Source: Dipteronia dyeriana
Taxonomy: Eukaryota; Streptophyta; Magnoliopsida; Sapindales; Sapindaceae
DNA length: 64,000 nucleotides
Assembly: GCA_032871835.1 (NCBI GenBank)
Contig: CM065299.1
Coordinates: 80,812,204 to 80,876,203, forward strand
Reading direction: 5' to 3'
Made by a program: the position numbers and the translations under genes. Of this stretch, positions 35,536 to 47,463 are shown in pieces (the stretch's first letter is position 1; the number at the start of each line of letters is the position of its first letter). The notes below the pieces were generated by a model. That model had not been told where the DNA came from. It saw only the letters and a program-made list of their open reading frames with translations, and ran no database searches.

Positions 35536-36278
35536 TGGTACGATCCTCGTCAATTTATGACTAAGACCGTTTTATGATCTGGTTTGGATGGAAACAACGA
35601 CCCAACACCTATAACGAGATGCGAACCTTGGTATAAAGGAAGACGCCACAAACAATGATGGGACACTGATTGATAAGTAAGGAAGGAACGCCACAAAAAA
35701 ATTCTGAAAAGTTCCAATTAGTTCTCAAAGAACAAAAGAGAAATTGCTCTCTATTTTTTTTTATGAAATAATCAACTGCCTCTTATTGAAAGAAAAGGTA
35801 CAATTTATAGTACTAAGGCCATAGAAGTCTAGCCCTAGAAATCCCTAGAAATCTGAAGATTAATTACAATGATTCCTGAAATTGTGCCCAAGGCAACGAA
35901 AAAAGAAAGTTGACAAATTAAAAAACATTCTTAACTAAGCTAAGTTCGGCCTCAAATCAAGGAAGTCAATCTTGACTTTAATTCCTTAATATCACAACCT
36001 AAAATTATGCAACAAGAAATAAAAATTACAATTTATTTCAGTCTTAAATCAGCTCCAAGGCCTATTGACTTTTTTGGACTTGAATCATGTTTGTTATAGG
36101 CTGGAGATTTTGTTCATCACCTTCAAGGGGCCTCCACATGCTTGTTGGAGCCTAAATCCCTTGAATCAACCCACTTAACGCATTTTGAAACTTCTTGGCT
36201 CGTGCTCTTGTAACTGGACCAATGGGAACTTGAATTGGATCTACATTCCATGATCTCGTGCTAGCCACGTCCTCATCA
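35536..36278 (-). mobile_element. G2 5' LTR
   Basis: 743 bp, minus-strand TGATGAGGACGTGG to GGATCGTACCA. The first 125 bp encode the gypsy Pol C-terminus (DEDVASTRSW, VPIGPVTRARAKKFQNAL) up to a stop near 36155, so as in G1 and G3 the LTR begins within pol. Beyond 36278 the sequence is copia RT (ATGGATGTCAA...), the insertion target; the 5-bp duplication would be ATGGA (36279-36283), with its partner lost. Confidence 0.85.
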
Positions 36279-37440
36279 ATGGATGTCAATACTGTTTTTT
36301 GAAAGACAATCTTGATGAAAGCATCTACATGATGCAACTAGAGAGATTCATGTCTCCAGATCAAGAGCAAAAGGTTTACAATTTGCAAATGTCAATTTAT
36401 GGACAAAAGCAAGCATCTATATCTTGGAACATTATGTTTGATAATGCTATCAAAACATATCGCTTTGAGTAAAACGTTGATGAGCCTTGTGTCTACAAGT
36501 GCATCATTAACAAGAAAGTAGTTTTCTTAGTCCTATACATAAATGATATTTGGAATAACATAAGGGTATTGTCGAAAGTAAATGACTGGCTGGCTATCCA
36601 ATTCCAAATGAAAGATTTGGGAGAGGCGAGTTATGTTCTAGGGATTCAATTAATTAGGGATCATAAGAATAAACTCATAACATTGCCTCAAACAATTTTT
36701 GATGCAGAATTCTAGAAAATGTAATTTACCTTCCAGATATGGAGTTCACTTATCTAAGGAACAATGTCTTAAGACACCTCAAGAAGTTGAGGATATGAGA
36801 CGCGTTCCATATACGTCTATAGTAGGCAGTCTTATGTATACTATGTTTTGCACGAGACCTGACATCTGCTTCATGGTGGGAGTAGCTAGTAGGTTTCAGT
36901 CCAACCCAGGATTGAATCATTGGGTTTTTGTAAAGGTCATTCTCAAGTATCTTCGGAGAACAAGAAACTATATGCTAGTATATTTTGGGCATGATTTGAT
37001 CTTGTTAGGATATACAGATTCTGATTTTTAGTTAGACAGTGATTCCAGGAAATTCACATATGGATCAGTTTTCACCCCTTGGTGGTGGAGCCATAGTCTG
37101 GAGGAGTGTTAAGCAGCCATATATTGCTGACTCCACCATGGAAGCCGAATATGTAGCAGTTTGTGAAGTAGCTAAAGAAGTTGTCTGGCTCTGTAAGTTC
37201 TTGAATGATCTGAAAGTTGTTCCATATCTGGATAAGCTAATCACATATTATTATGATAACAAAGGTACTGTGGCTAATTCCAAAGAACCAATAATCCATA
37301 AGATAAGGAAGCATATAGAGAGGAAATTTCATATCATCAAAGAGATAGTGCAGATAGGGGATGTAACCTGTGACCAAGATAGCATTGCTGGACAATCATG
37401 ATGATCCATTTACGAAGACCTTGACGACTAAAGTGTTTGA
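36279..37440 (+). pseudogene. pol: C1c reverse transcriptase end and RNase H, broken
   Basis: Begins in the QMDVKTAF-LNGNLDES region of copia RT. The catalytic YVDD box is YIND (36536-36547), so the first catalytic Asp is lost, and stops occur upstream and downstream. RNase H follows at 36699-37031 (RRVPYTSIVGSLMYTMFCTRPDI, LRRTRNYMLVY, GYTDSDF then stop) and 37039-37401 (TLGGGAIVWRSVKQPYIADSTMEAEYVA-type, HIERKFHIIKEIVQIGDV). Same family as C1b. Confidence 0.88.
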
Positions 37441-37493
37441 AGGTCACCTAGAGGGTTTAGGGTTACGAGATATGTCTTACCTGCTTTAATTTA

Positions 37494-37503
37494 GGTGGGA
37501 GAT
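37494..37503 (+). promoter_or_regulatory. C1c polypurine tract
   Basis: GGTGGGAGAT directly before the LTR start TACTGGGATTTATG (37504; the usual TGTTGG start is mutated). Confidence 0.8.
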
Positions 37504-38014
37504 TACTGGGATTTATGTCATCTTGTAATTTGTAAACGTGAAAGAAATATTAATGAAAGAAGTAGTTTATAATAGAGTGACGGAAACTTAGGGTCTAGAT
37601 TTTAGGCACCATTTTGCATTTTCCAGACTCTTCTGGCCCAATTCTATTTTTATGTTCTTCATCAATGATGTAGATCGTGAAATTGCATACAACATGGAAT
37701 CAAGAATCTTGTGATTTGGAGTTGTTTGCAAAGATTTGTTTTAGTTTCAAGTTTATTGTTCTTGTTTGTCTTTTTTTTTTTGGGTAAATTCTTGTTTGTC
37801 TTTTAAAATCAGGTTACACCACCATTGTGATTTTTTGCTTTTTTCGGTAAGATTTCGTTATTTTTTCCTACATAAAGATTGTAGATCGTGATCTTTTATG
37901 GAACTAGGAATCAAGAACCTCATGATTTGGGATTCACAGCACTGAGTTACATCCATTTCAAGATTTATTGTTCTGGTTTCTGTTTTTTCTCTCAAAGGTT
38001 TCTCCGGTTCTATC

Positions 38015-39601
38015 TTGGAGAATCCGCCATGTTCTATGTCTTCCTTTGCAGGTTTCCCCTCTCTCTTAGATGCTTGTGTTGTTAATGAGAGTAATGGTAA
38101 AGTTTCGAATAAGGCTCTTTCCTATGGAGCTGGATTGAGACTGAATATGTTCCAACTGGTAACGACTCTATTGGTAATGGAAATGGTTTGGCTCATGAGA
38201 TTGAAGGTTTATTAGCTAAGGAGCAGTAAAGGAAGGGAACTTATGACTCCTCTGAGATCGTTCAACCTAAAAAATATTCTTCAAGTATCTCCGATAAAAA
38301 GCATGTTAGCTACAGTAATGTGCTTAAAAGCGTTCTTTCTTCTCAAAATGCGGGTGGTTCTAGTTGAATGCCCACGAAGCGTAAGTTTTATTAGCCTATT
38401 AACAATGGTAATAGGAAGTGAATCACCCCCCGTGAAAGTTTTTGATGATGGATGTAAGGCTTGGAAGAACTGCTTAGTGGGTTATTTTACTGAGAAGAAA
38501 CTCATTTTCTCTCTTTGTTAACAATATTTCTAAGAGGATTTGGGGTAATTATGGTCTTCTAGAGGTGTTGGCTAATGAAAAGGGTTCTATTTTTTCAAGT
38601 TCTCAGATGATGACTCTTGCTCCAAAGTTCTTAACGCTGGTCCATGGCTTTTTGCTAGAAGAATGATTATCCTTAAGAAATGGCACTCTCGGTTTGTTTT
38701 AACAGAGGAATCTTACTCTAAGGTTCTAGTATGTATCAAGATTTTTAATATTCCTTATGAATATTGGACTGAATAGGGGCTAAGCTATATTGCCAGTGCT
38801 GTAGGGAAGCCTTTATATGCTGATAGTCTAACTGATACAATGAAAAAAAAAATCGTATGTCAGAATTTTTTGAAATTGATGCTACTAGCAAGTTAGTTGA
38901 TTCTTTTGATTTACTTATAGGAGAAGGTGATGAGCACAATAATAGGGAGTGTTGAAATTCTGATTGAATACCAATGGATACCAAAGATTTGTCTTAAATG
39001 TAAATCGTTTTGTCATAATTCTGCTACTTGCCAAAGTCTAAAGAATGTGGAAGACAAATTTGATTAGAACCGTGGTTCTAAAATGAAACAAGAATGGGTG
39101 AAGGTCAAACGTGGTGCAGCTCCGGTATCCATCTCTTCAAGGGACCTTAATTCTACTCAGGATTCCTCTAGTGGTATGAAGGTTGAGAAAGCTTCAAATA
39201 ACGGTGGAGGACAACCTACACCCCCCCTCTCTATTTGTATTTCTGAGGATGTGCCAGTTACGAGTATTTCTAGACTCCCTCTTCAAATTTTGGGAAGTGA
39301 GGTCTATACCATTGCTGCTAATTCTAAGGAATAAGTAGTTGATACCTCCAACAAGTTCCTGGCTCTTATTGAAGAAGAAGAAGAGACTTATAGTAATGAA
39401 GATTTTCCTGCCATAGCTTCCCCCCCTAATAACTCACTTTGGCATTCTAAGATCAGGAATATTGATGGGATTCCTATTGTAGGACTCCCTAGCACCTCTG
39501 AGGCCTCTAGTTGTAAGAAGAAGAAGTGGAATTCGAAAGCCTCTAAGTCTAGCAAGGTTTATAGATCTATAAATAAGGTAGAGTCTTTTACCTCTAGATG
39601 A
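38015..39601 (+). pseudogene. LINE ORF1 (DUF4283-like, CCHC knuckle), broken
   Basis: Nucleic-acid-binding ORF1 protein of plant L1-type LINEs. It starts MENPPCSMSSFAGFPSLL at 38015. A DUF4283-like part at about 38430-38800 (KAWKNCLVGYFTEKK, GPWLFARRMIILKKWH, IPYEYWTE) is split over frames. The knuckle CLKCKSFCHNSATC at 38990-39031 has complete CX2CX4HX4C spacing. A Ser/Pro-rich tail with one stop (39332-39334) runs to the stop at 39599-39601, 5 bases before ORF2. Confidence 0.82.
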
Positions 39602-39606
39602 TTAGT

Positions 39607-40727
39607 ATGGCTTGTTGGAACATTATGGGTCTTAATGCTGCCCCTAAACAACTGGAAGTAAGGAAGATGTTAATTGATTAAAGCTTAGTATGGTTTGCTT
39701 GGTTGAAACTCAGGTGAGAATTATTAATAAACCCAATGTTATCAAATCTATTTTTAAAGAATAGGACATGCTTGACAACTACAATAGTCATAGCCTTGGA
39801 AGGATTGGGGTTGGTTAGGACCCTAGAATTCCTAAAATGAGTGAAACCGACCAGATTATCCACTGTCATGCTAGTCTTCCTGATAATAATGTCACATTTA
39901 TAATCTCTTTTGTTTATGGTTCTAATGATGATAGAGTTAGAAGAGCACTTTAGGAGAGTATGTGTGCTAATCTTTCTGCTGGTACCCCTTGGTTTGTTCT
40001 TGGAAACTTTAACGTTGCTAGAGGGGTTCATGATACTATTGAGGGTTCTTCTAGTAGATCAGTTGTTATGGATGGGTTTCAGATCATAGTCCATCTTTGG
40101 TTAAGCTTGGGTTACAAGGTAGAAGGAAGAATTGCCCGTTTAAAATTTTCAATTTTCTAACGGAGAGGGAAGACTTTCTTCCTCTTATTGAGAGCAGTTG
40201 GTAGGAACAGGTTCATGGAACTATGCAATTTATGCTTTTCTCTAAGCTTTGTATTCTTAAGAAGGCTTTAAAATATCTTAACAAGAACCATGTTGGTGAT
40301 GTGACAGTCAAATTAAATGAAGCCAAATAAGCATTTGAAGAGTGTCAACGTCTTCTTGATGCCCACCCCACTGATAAAGCTTAGACTGCAAGAAAAGGAT
40401 AGTATTAAATCTTATACTATGGCTTTTTAAGCTGAGGAAGATTTTCTTAAGCAAAAACCAAGAATCCAATGGTTACATGCCAGTTATCGAAATTCTTCCA
40501 ACTTTTTCAAGGTCATCAATGGTAGACAAAATCAAAATAAAATTCTATCTATTATGGGAGAAGGTGGTTCTTTGATTGAAGGTGATGTTCATGTAAAAAA
40601 AAAACATTATCCACCAATTTAAGAATAGTCTTAACTGCTTGGTTCCATATTTGAATAAAGCCGGTACACTTCAAACTATTATTCATAATCATATTTCAAA
40701 TGATCAAGCTGATTTGATGAGCATGGG
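39607..40727 (+). pseudogene. LINE ORF2 endonuclease domain, broken
   Basis: Endonuclease/exonuclease/phosphatase domain that would nick target DNA. ATG at 39607 gives MACWNIMGLNAAPKQLEVRKM, the usual WN-RGLN start. SFVYGSNDDRVRRAL is visible, then GTPWFVLGNFNVAR, where the conserved GDFN is GNFN, so a catalytic Asp is gone. Several stops. The frame ends at 40727 where a copia LTR begins, before the RT palm. Confidence 0.85.
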
Positions 40728-41184
40728 TGTTATAGGAACCCTGGTTTACCAATCGTACAGTGAAAACAAGTTTTTAAAATTTTTATTTCTTAAAGAAATA
40801 TTGCGACCAGTAAACCCTAGAATCTATTTTTCAGAACAGTAATAAAACAAGAAATCGAAATCAACAATAAAGAGAATAGAATAAACAGTTTCACCATACC
40901 TTCGTTGATGGTTCCTTCTCTTTATGATCTGCTCCTGATTTGAACCACGTGATCTTTCTCGCTATCTTTCAAAACTGGTAATTGAGTGTGGGCGCGTCAT
41001 GGTACTTGGGAACAACAGGGGGATGAAGAGAGTAGAAGAAAAAAAAATATTCCTTCTTGACCGAAAACCTGAGAACTCTTCTAAGATTCTTCTTTTTTCT
41101 TATACGTACGATTAAACTTTTTAATCGAATATTCTCTTTTGGTTTTGTCTATTTTCAAAACTCAGTTTCCAAACAAATATATAT

Positions 41185-42097
41185 GTGGAAATTGTTAAAA
41201 ATAACCACAACTATTATGAAAATTTTGTTTTTAACCACATACGAAAATTTATTTGTTAATAGCCACTTTTTTTAGAAACTACTTGAATGCCCCATATAAA
41301 ATCAATCCCTAAACATTTTCTCTCTCTTTTCTCTTTTTTTTTCTCTCCTTTCCGCTCTCTCTCCCACCGGCGATGTACCGGTAAACCGTCACCGGCATCC
41401 TTACGAAGGCCGACAAACCGTCGCCGACCTTCTCTCTCTCTCTCACCTAACCTCTCTTCTTTCTCTTTCTCTCTCTCTCTTTCACTCACTTCTCTTTCTC
41501 TCTCGTTTCCTTTCTCTCTCACACGTCATCGATGGATTGCCGGAGTGCCATCGGCTAGGCTTCACGACCGTCCAGCAATGCCGTCGAGCTCCCCCTCCGT
41601 CGGTGATTGGATTTGCTGAAAAAAAAACGAAATACTAAAAACCTAGAACATTTCAAGTTTGAACATTTCAATTTAGTCAAGATTTCAAGTTTCAACATTT
41701 CAATTAAAGACAAGATTTCAAGTTTTAAAATTTAAAAAGGAAAAACTTAAAAACCAAGAACATTTCAAGTTTCAAGTTTCAACTTTAAATTTAGTTAAGA
41801 TTTCAAGTTTCAACATTTCAATTTAAGCAAGATTTCAAGTTTCAAAATTTCATTTTCTTAAAACAAGATTTCAAGTTTCAAGTTCCAAATCGTGATTTCA
41901 AGTTTGGTTCGAGATTTTAGTCACGATTTCAAGTTTGCTTTCAGTTTTAAAAAAAAAATCAAATCTAGGGGTATTTTTGTAATTTACGGACATAAACTGA
42001 TTTTTTTTTAAAAAAAATGGCTATTAACAAATAAAATTTTAAAAGTGGTTACAAACAAAAGTTTAATGTTTCCCATGGCTATTTTTTATTTTCTCTC
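41185..42097. mobile_element. Non-autonomous Mutator-like element (MULE) with 9-bp target duplication
   Basis: 913 bp flanked by AATATATAT at 41176-41184 and 42098-42106. Ends are inverted: GTGGAAATTGTTAAAAATAACC at the left against GAGAGAAAATAAAAAATAGCC read inward from the right. Similarity continues through aaattttatttgttaatagcca for about 75-90 bp. There is no transposase. The interior has a GC-rich CT-tract block (41288-41620) and a tandem tttcaagtttcaac array (41640-41950). The 9-bp duplication is AT-rich, so the call rests on the TIRs as well. Confidence 0.72.
41640..41950. repeat. Degenerate tandem array 'gatttcaagtttcaacatttcaa'
   Basis: At least ten repeats of (g)atttcaagttt with variable spacers, within the MULE. 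Confidence 0.85.
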
Positions 42098-43482
42098 AAT
42101 ATATATCATTTATATATATATTAAAAACAACTATATATATATATATTAAAAACAACTGATGATATCTTTTTAAGTTAAAACAAAAATTTTATTTTATTTT
42201 TATTAAAATATATGATCTAATTGAATTTAAACTATTTAAATTCTAGATTAATATTTAATTAAAACCAATCAATCTAATCTTTTAAGATTCAAATATATTT
42301 ACAGATATTGATTAATATTTTATTTATTTGATTTGATTTAAATTCAAATTTAAATATTTAATTTAATAAAATAAAATAATCATATTATCTTATTTTATTC
42401 AAAATCAAATATCAACAAACACCCTCAATTTAGTGATTAATAACATAATTAAATAATCTTATTATTTAATTTATTTAATCACAATTATTCATTAATTAAA
42501 TAATCTCATTATTCAATTAATTCCCGAACAAATACGTGTCACTTTCGTAACACAATTAATTGGACAATTCAATTAATTAAAGCGTGACCATTGTTACATA
42601 AATCGATTGGGCTAGCAAAGGGACCTAATGGACCTACAGTATTTTGAGCTTCAATAATCCTTAGAAATAATTAACTAAACTCTTTAATTAATATTTCATG
42701 ATCATTAACTTCAGTATTATTCCACTAAAAACTCAAAGTTGCACTCTCTCAACTGTAGACGTTTTTACATAAACCAATATTACTCGATGTCCATCAATAT
42801 AACTATTGCATATGGTATGATCATCCACAAGCAGTTCATCATAATGTCCGTTATACCCCTCTAATTATATCTATCCATTAAGTACCATTGATTCTCTTAT
42901 GAACAATAATCCTATATTCCTCACAAAATTAGAAGAGCACTCATATTGTTCAAGCCCTGAATCAACCCTTAAGGAAATTACCATCTACTTCTCACAAAAA
43001 TGGGTGGATTCCACTATTATGAACAACATTTCTAGTCACAAGCCAAACCGCAATCTTAACATACGGAGCATACAGATCGGGAATGGCACTCGGACCTCAC
43101 CCATGGTACATCAAAGAATACGGTCTAACCTGAAGGAGTCAATAAAACGCTTAAGATTAAGATCACCCACATATAGCCATCTTTAGTTGATATATATGAA
43201 TCTCATCGTTAAACGGATAATAGTGAGAGATTCATATAGATCATGGCCCAGTCCTATATGATCACATCGTACAACATGCATTCATTCTCATATCTCCATA
43301 TGAATGACCCATGATAAGATCACCATACACTACAGAATGGACCACAATTGTATATTAACCACAAATAAAGTACCCAACTTTATTTGCTATCTATTGACTC
43401 TTTAGATTGCACATCTCATATTGTATCCTTCTATATATGACATTCATATACACAGTTCAAGATTACATCCGGCAATCTTGGA

Positions 43483-45434
43483 TAGTGGTGGTAAAACGGG
43501 ACGGGTTAGGCTAGGCCCGACTTGTTAGGGAGACAAGCCGGGGCGGGCTGGGCTAATTGGCAAAAGGCAGGCCCGGCCTACGCCCGCAGTCTGTTTTGAG
43601 GTGACCGGACTGTTACATCGATAGAGGACTTCATCTATAGACATGGACATCGTGGCTTCATTTATTAAATGAGAGTAGAATATCATCATATGGATGTTTT
43701 GAGGTATTGGATATTAAATCTTAACGTTAAGCTTTCAATAGTGTCTAATGAATTATGGCTTCTGGACAAGTCAAAATATCCAAGTTCTAAATGTGTTATA
43801 TAAGTAAATATGGTAACTTAGAGAGCTATAAGCGGTCTATGAGCTCTAGGCGATTACTGATATTCTTCACAATGATACACTTTCTCCATTAAGATTGTCT
43901 AGGGTATGAATGAGCAATATTAACTTATTCTATCTTTATTTACGAGTTCAATTTTAGTTCTTTAGTGGAATAAACTAAAATTAATAGACTGGACCTAAGT
44001 GAATCATTTATTGATTGTGATTAGGTTATGTCTATTGGAGCTTAAATTTAGATAGCCCGTCAAGATCCCCAATCCACATGAACTTGCATGGATCACTTGA
44101 TATATTCTACCGGACCAATTTATGGGTCCATCCAGAATTGTAATAAGGCATGTAGACTTGTTTCTTTTAGTAATAATGGGTCTAGTTCATATGTGAACTT
44201 TTTATTTAAGTCCAATAGATTTAACAAAATAGAAAAAACAATATTTGGGCAATATATATTGGCTTGGGCGGCTAAGGCTATATATAATAGTTTATTATAT
44301 TGGTTTTTATTTTATTATTTAATTAAGTGGAAATTAATTGATTTATTAATTAATTATTTATTTAATTAAAAGTCAAAATCTTTTTCCTAGTAGGAGTAGG
44401 TCTCCTATTGTCATATTATTGTTGGTAATATGGTAAGTATCAAATACTATATTTGATAAGTAAATGAGTAAAAGGAATTTATTTATCTAGTCAAATTAGA
44501 AAGTATTTGATTTCTATTAAAACTCTAGTTGATAATTGGTCAAATTTGGAAGTTCTAATTTAGTCTCAATTTAATTAAATTCAATAATTGGTTATTGAAT
44601 AAATACATTATTTGAGTTGGACTATGAGTCTTGGTGTAGAAAAGAATTCTTCTTTGAAAATGATTCTTTGTAACCAAGTAAATCCACTTAAGGAAAGGAT
44701 TTTTGCCCACCAAGTAAATCTTTTTTAGGAGAGGATTAAGTCTCCTAAACTAAAGATAATAGGAATTCAGCAAACCCTAAATAAATTAGGGCAAGGAATT
44801 CGGCCACTATAGAATTCGGTGAAGCCTAAGTTTTTAGCTAAAAGAAGAAAAATTCGGCCAAGGCAATTATTATAAGGAGAAAATTCGCCCAAGAGAGAAT
44901 TTTGAATGTAGAGAATTTGGTTCTTGCTCTACATAAATTCGTCGAACTCTAAAGATTGGTGTGTGAAAATTTGGCAAAGAGGAAAAGGAAAAAAGAATGT
45001 TTTGTATTCAATAGTGCACCAGTAGCCTTTACATTAAAAGGTTTTGTGTAAAAAATCGAATCTAGGTTCACGAGAGTTTCAATTAAATTGATTGATAATT
45101 CACAAGTGACCTAACGTTTTTTGTTTTTCTTCTTGAAGGATTATTGTGACTAACAAAGAAATAGATTTTGTTTGTTTCCATCATCAGGTATACAATTTAA
45201 AGAAAGAGAGTCCACACTCTTAGGTGATTTAGGTTCGTGATTAGATTGGAAGATCTTGCAGATTCAATTCAGTGCTAGTTCAATCGTCACGAGAAAAAAG
45301 GTACGATGCTTTTAATATACGTCAATTAATCTAGGGTTAAGGTTCTTTCTATTAAAGGGAAATTTTTTAAATATATCGAACCCTCATTCTACGCTTCCGT
45401 CGCGTTTTTAATTGATTTTTCCCTATAGTGTTCA
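43483..45434. other. Unassigned block inside the LINE, LTR-like in part
   Basis: About 1.95 kb. It begins AGTGGTGGTAAAACGGGACG, a GC-rich start like many plant hAT-type termini, but no inverted partner is seen at the other end. From about 43610 (TGTTACATCG) to about 45410 it is AT-rich, with a TATA-like tatatataat (44279-44288), and resembles a copia LTR in character. Its end near the LINE restart is not TG...CA clean. ORF 44088-44369 is low-complexity AT-rich at its end; I do not call it. Confidence 0.4.
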
Positions 45435-46098
45435 CGATGATCAATGAGTTTGGCCTTGCTCTATATCAACTGATCTCATATGCCTTCTTACAAACCTAAT
45501 TCTAGTTTGGAGGATTGTATTAAGTGGCTTGCTACTCGCGATGGTATTTATTCTTCAACCATGGCAGTCTCAAGACTCCTCATCCTTTGGTTCCTTGGTT
45601 TGAGCTTGTGTGGTATTCTCATAACATTCCAAGGATGAGCTTCATTCTTAGGTCAGCCATTAGAGGGAGGCTTTTGACGTTGGACCGTTTTCATCTTTAT
45701 AACCCTCAAGTTGGTACTCTTTGTGTTCTATGTTGCTCTTCCCCTGAGACTCATGCCCACCTTTTCTTTGAGTGTGCTTATAGCAAAGTCATATGGTCTC
45801 ATTTAAAGGATATGTGTGACAGACCTTGGAATGGTCAGAGCTAGCCTAGGTTTATTGCTTGGGCTGCTAAATGTTGGAGAGGGAAATCTCCTTCCATTGT
45901 TGTCAATAAGCTTTGTCTTGCTGTGGAGTTTTACTATGTCTGGAGAGAAAGGAATGGTGGAATCTTTGGGAGTTCTTATAAGACAAGCATAGTCGTTACT
46001 CGATCCATTATTGATACTATTCGTAGCAGACTCTTATCTATCAACTTGAAGGATTGGCCTCTTGTTGCTTTAAAAAGGAATATTTCTATTGGGTGATT
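45435..46098 (+). pseudogene. LINE ORF2 C-terminus (zf-RVT), broken
   Basis: The zinc-binding region that ends many plant LINE ORF2 proteins. Early codons (LISYAFLQTNSSLEDCIKW-type) are in another frame. 45524-45844 then reads TPHPLVPWFELVWYSHNIPRM, ILRSAIRGRLLTLDR, and the Cys/His cluster VLCCSSPETHAHLFFEC. A stop at 45842 is followed by more readable sequence (WRERNGGIFG-like) to about 46098. Homologous to the minus-strand copy at 47935-48297. Confidence 0.82.
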
Positions 46099-46288
46099 TT
46101 TTTATCATGCTTTGTGCTTGTTTGAGCCTTGTTAGCTCTTGCTTTCTTGTTTAGCTCATGTGTTTGACCTATTTTTAAGCTTTTGCTTTTGCTCTTGTTT
46201 TTGCTCTTGTTTTTCTTCCTGGGGTATGCCCCTTGTATTTGTACATTCTATTTCTTTTCTATGATACTATTTATTTACCTAAAAAAAA
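46099..46288 (+). other. LINE 3' untranslated end and A-tail
   Basis: Contains the tandem phrase tttttgctcttg, ggggtatgcccctt and ends tgatactatttatttaccta8. The minus-strand copy shares the same end (47464-47560 reversed), which fixes the LINE 3' terminus. Confidence 0.85.
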
Positions 46289-46296
46289 TAGTTTAT

Positions 46297-47463
46297 TCAT
46301 TCTATAAATCTATCTCATACATTTATATCATGTGCAATTAACATCCAAGATTGCCGGATGTAATCTCTAATTGAGTATATGAGTATCATATACAAAAGAA
46401 TTCAATTCGAGATGAGCAATCCAAAGAGTCCATAGATAGCAAATAGGTTGGGTACTTTATTTGTGGTTAATCTACAATTGTGGTCCATTATGTAATATAC
46501 TATAGTTTTAACATAGACTATTCATATGGTGATATGAGAATGGAGGCACCTTATATGATGTGATTATATAAGACTAGGCCATGATCTATATGAATCTCTC
46601 ACCAAGATCCATTACATGATGAGATTCATATATATCAACAAATGATGGCTATATATGGGTGATCGTTATCCTGAGTAACTTATCGACTCCTTCAAGTTAG
46701 ATCATGATTTTTTATATACCATAGGTGAGATCGGAGTTGCATTCCCGGTCAATAACTTCATATGTTGGAATCGCGGTTTAGCTTGTGGCTGGGATGGTAT
46801 GTACACAATAGTGGAATCCACTTCTTCTTGCGAGAAGTAGATAGTAGTTTCCTTAAAGGTTGATTCGAGGCTTGAACAATATGAGCGCTCTCATTCTTCC
46901 GTAAAGAAAGTAAGGATTTATTGTTCATTAGAGAATCAATGGTACTTAATGGAAAAGATATAATTAGAGGGGTATAATCGACTTTATGATCTAGCTCTAA
47001 TTATGAACAACTTGCAGAGAATCATACCATATGAAATAGCTATATCGATGGACAACTATAATTTTTGTTTGTGTAATACATCTACAGTTGCGAGAGTGCA
47101 GCTCGTGTTTTTATTGGAATAACTCTGAGGTTAATAATCATGAAATATTAATTAAAGAGTTTTATTAATTATTTCTTAGTATTATTGGCACTCAAAACTG
47201 TGGGTTCATTTGGTTCCCTTACTAGCCCGATTGATTAAAGGTAACAAGGGTCACGGTTAAATAATTGAATTGTCCAATTAATTGTGTTACGAAAGTGACA
47301 CTTATATATTCAGGATATTAATTGAATAATAAGATTATTTAATTAATATATTAATAAATAATTAGATTATTTAATTAAATGAATTATTAATTGATTGTTA
47401 AATGAATGTTGCAGGTTCAAATCATAACTGAGACAAAGGTTAAAATAATTAGATTATTTTATT
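46297..47463 (+). mobile_element. C1c 3' LTR, second segment
   Basis: Continues the C1c LTR after the LINE: TTCATTCTATAAATC onward matches C1 LTR text (attgccggatgtaatc, ttatttgtggttaatc, the ccgattgatt and gtaacaagggtcacgg blocks). It breaks at 47464 where the L2 fragment starts. Confidence 0.85.

Larger units (their letters stand above)
31684..36278 (-). mobile_element. Ty3/gypsy element G2, 3' truncated, decayed
   Basis: Minus-strand order is 5' LTR (35536-36278), PBS (35518-35533), leader, gag, protease, RT, RNase H. It stops inside RNase H at 31684, where the S1 LTR begins. Integrase and 3' LTR are missing. The LTR start at 36278 abuts copia sequence (36279 onward), so G2 inserted in the RT region of C1c. 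A distinct family from G1: motifs align, but the proteins differ clearly. Confidence 0.88.
40728..43482 (-). mobile_element. C1-related copia LTR inside the LINE, truncated
   Basis: Plus-strand start TGTTATAGGAACC at 40728. Runs through the same blocks as the C1 LTRs (for example tggacaattcaattaatt, the gaccc-ttgttac block, the cccatggta block) and breaks off at 43482 after GGCAATCTTGGAT, about 110 bp short of the expected end. It contains a MULE at 41185-42097. The 5 bp before it is ATGGG (40723-40727), with no partner found because the other end is lost. Confidence 0.8.
37571..46288 (+). mobile_element. LINE (non-LTR retrotransposon) L1, interrupted
   Basis: Starts after TAGTTTAT (37563-37570) and ends in an A-run (46281-46288) followed by the same 8 bp TAGTTTAT (46289-46296), both inside the C1c LTR. 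It has a 5' leader, ORF1 with zinc knuckle, and ORF2 with endonuclease and the C-terminal zf-RVT region. The middle of ORF2 with the RT is missing; that place is taken by a copia LTR and an unassigned block (40728-45434). Confidence 0.85.

Noticed and set aside
35536..36305. Two gypsy elements in tandem sharing one LTR (a Pol tail right of a 35536-36119 LTR)
   Set aside because: The Pol-tail text begins TGATGAGGACG at 36278 exactly where copia sequence starts, and G1 and G3 show the same LTR start. It is simply the first part of the G2 5' LTR.
41287..41619. 110-codon Ser/Leu-rich ORF and its antisense Glu/Arg-rich ORF (41256-41522)
   Set aside because: They are low-complexity CT/GA tracts inside the MULE, with no domain.
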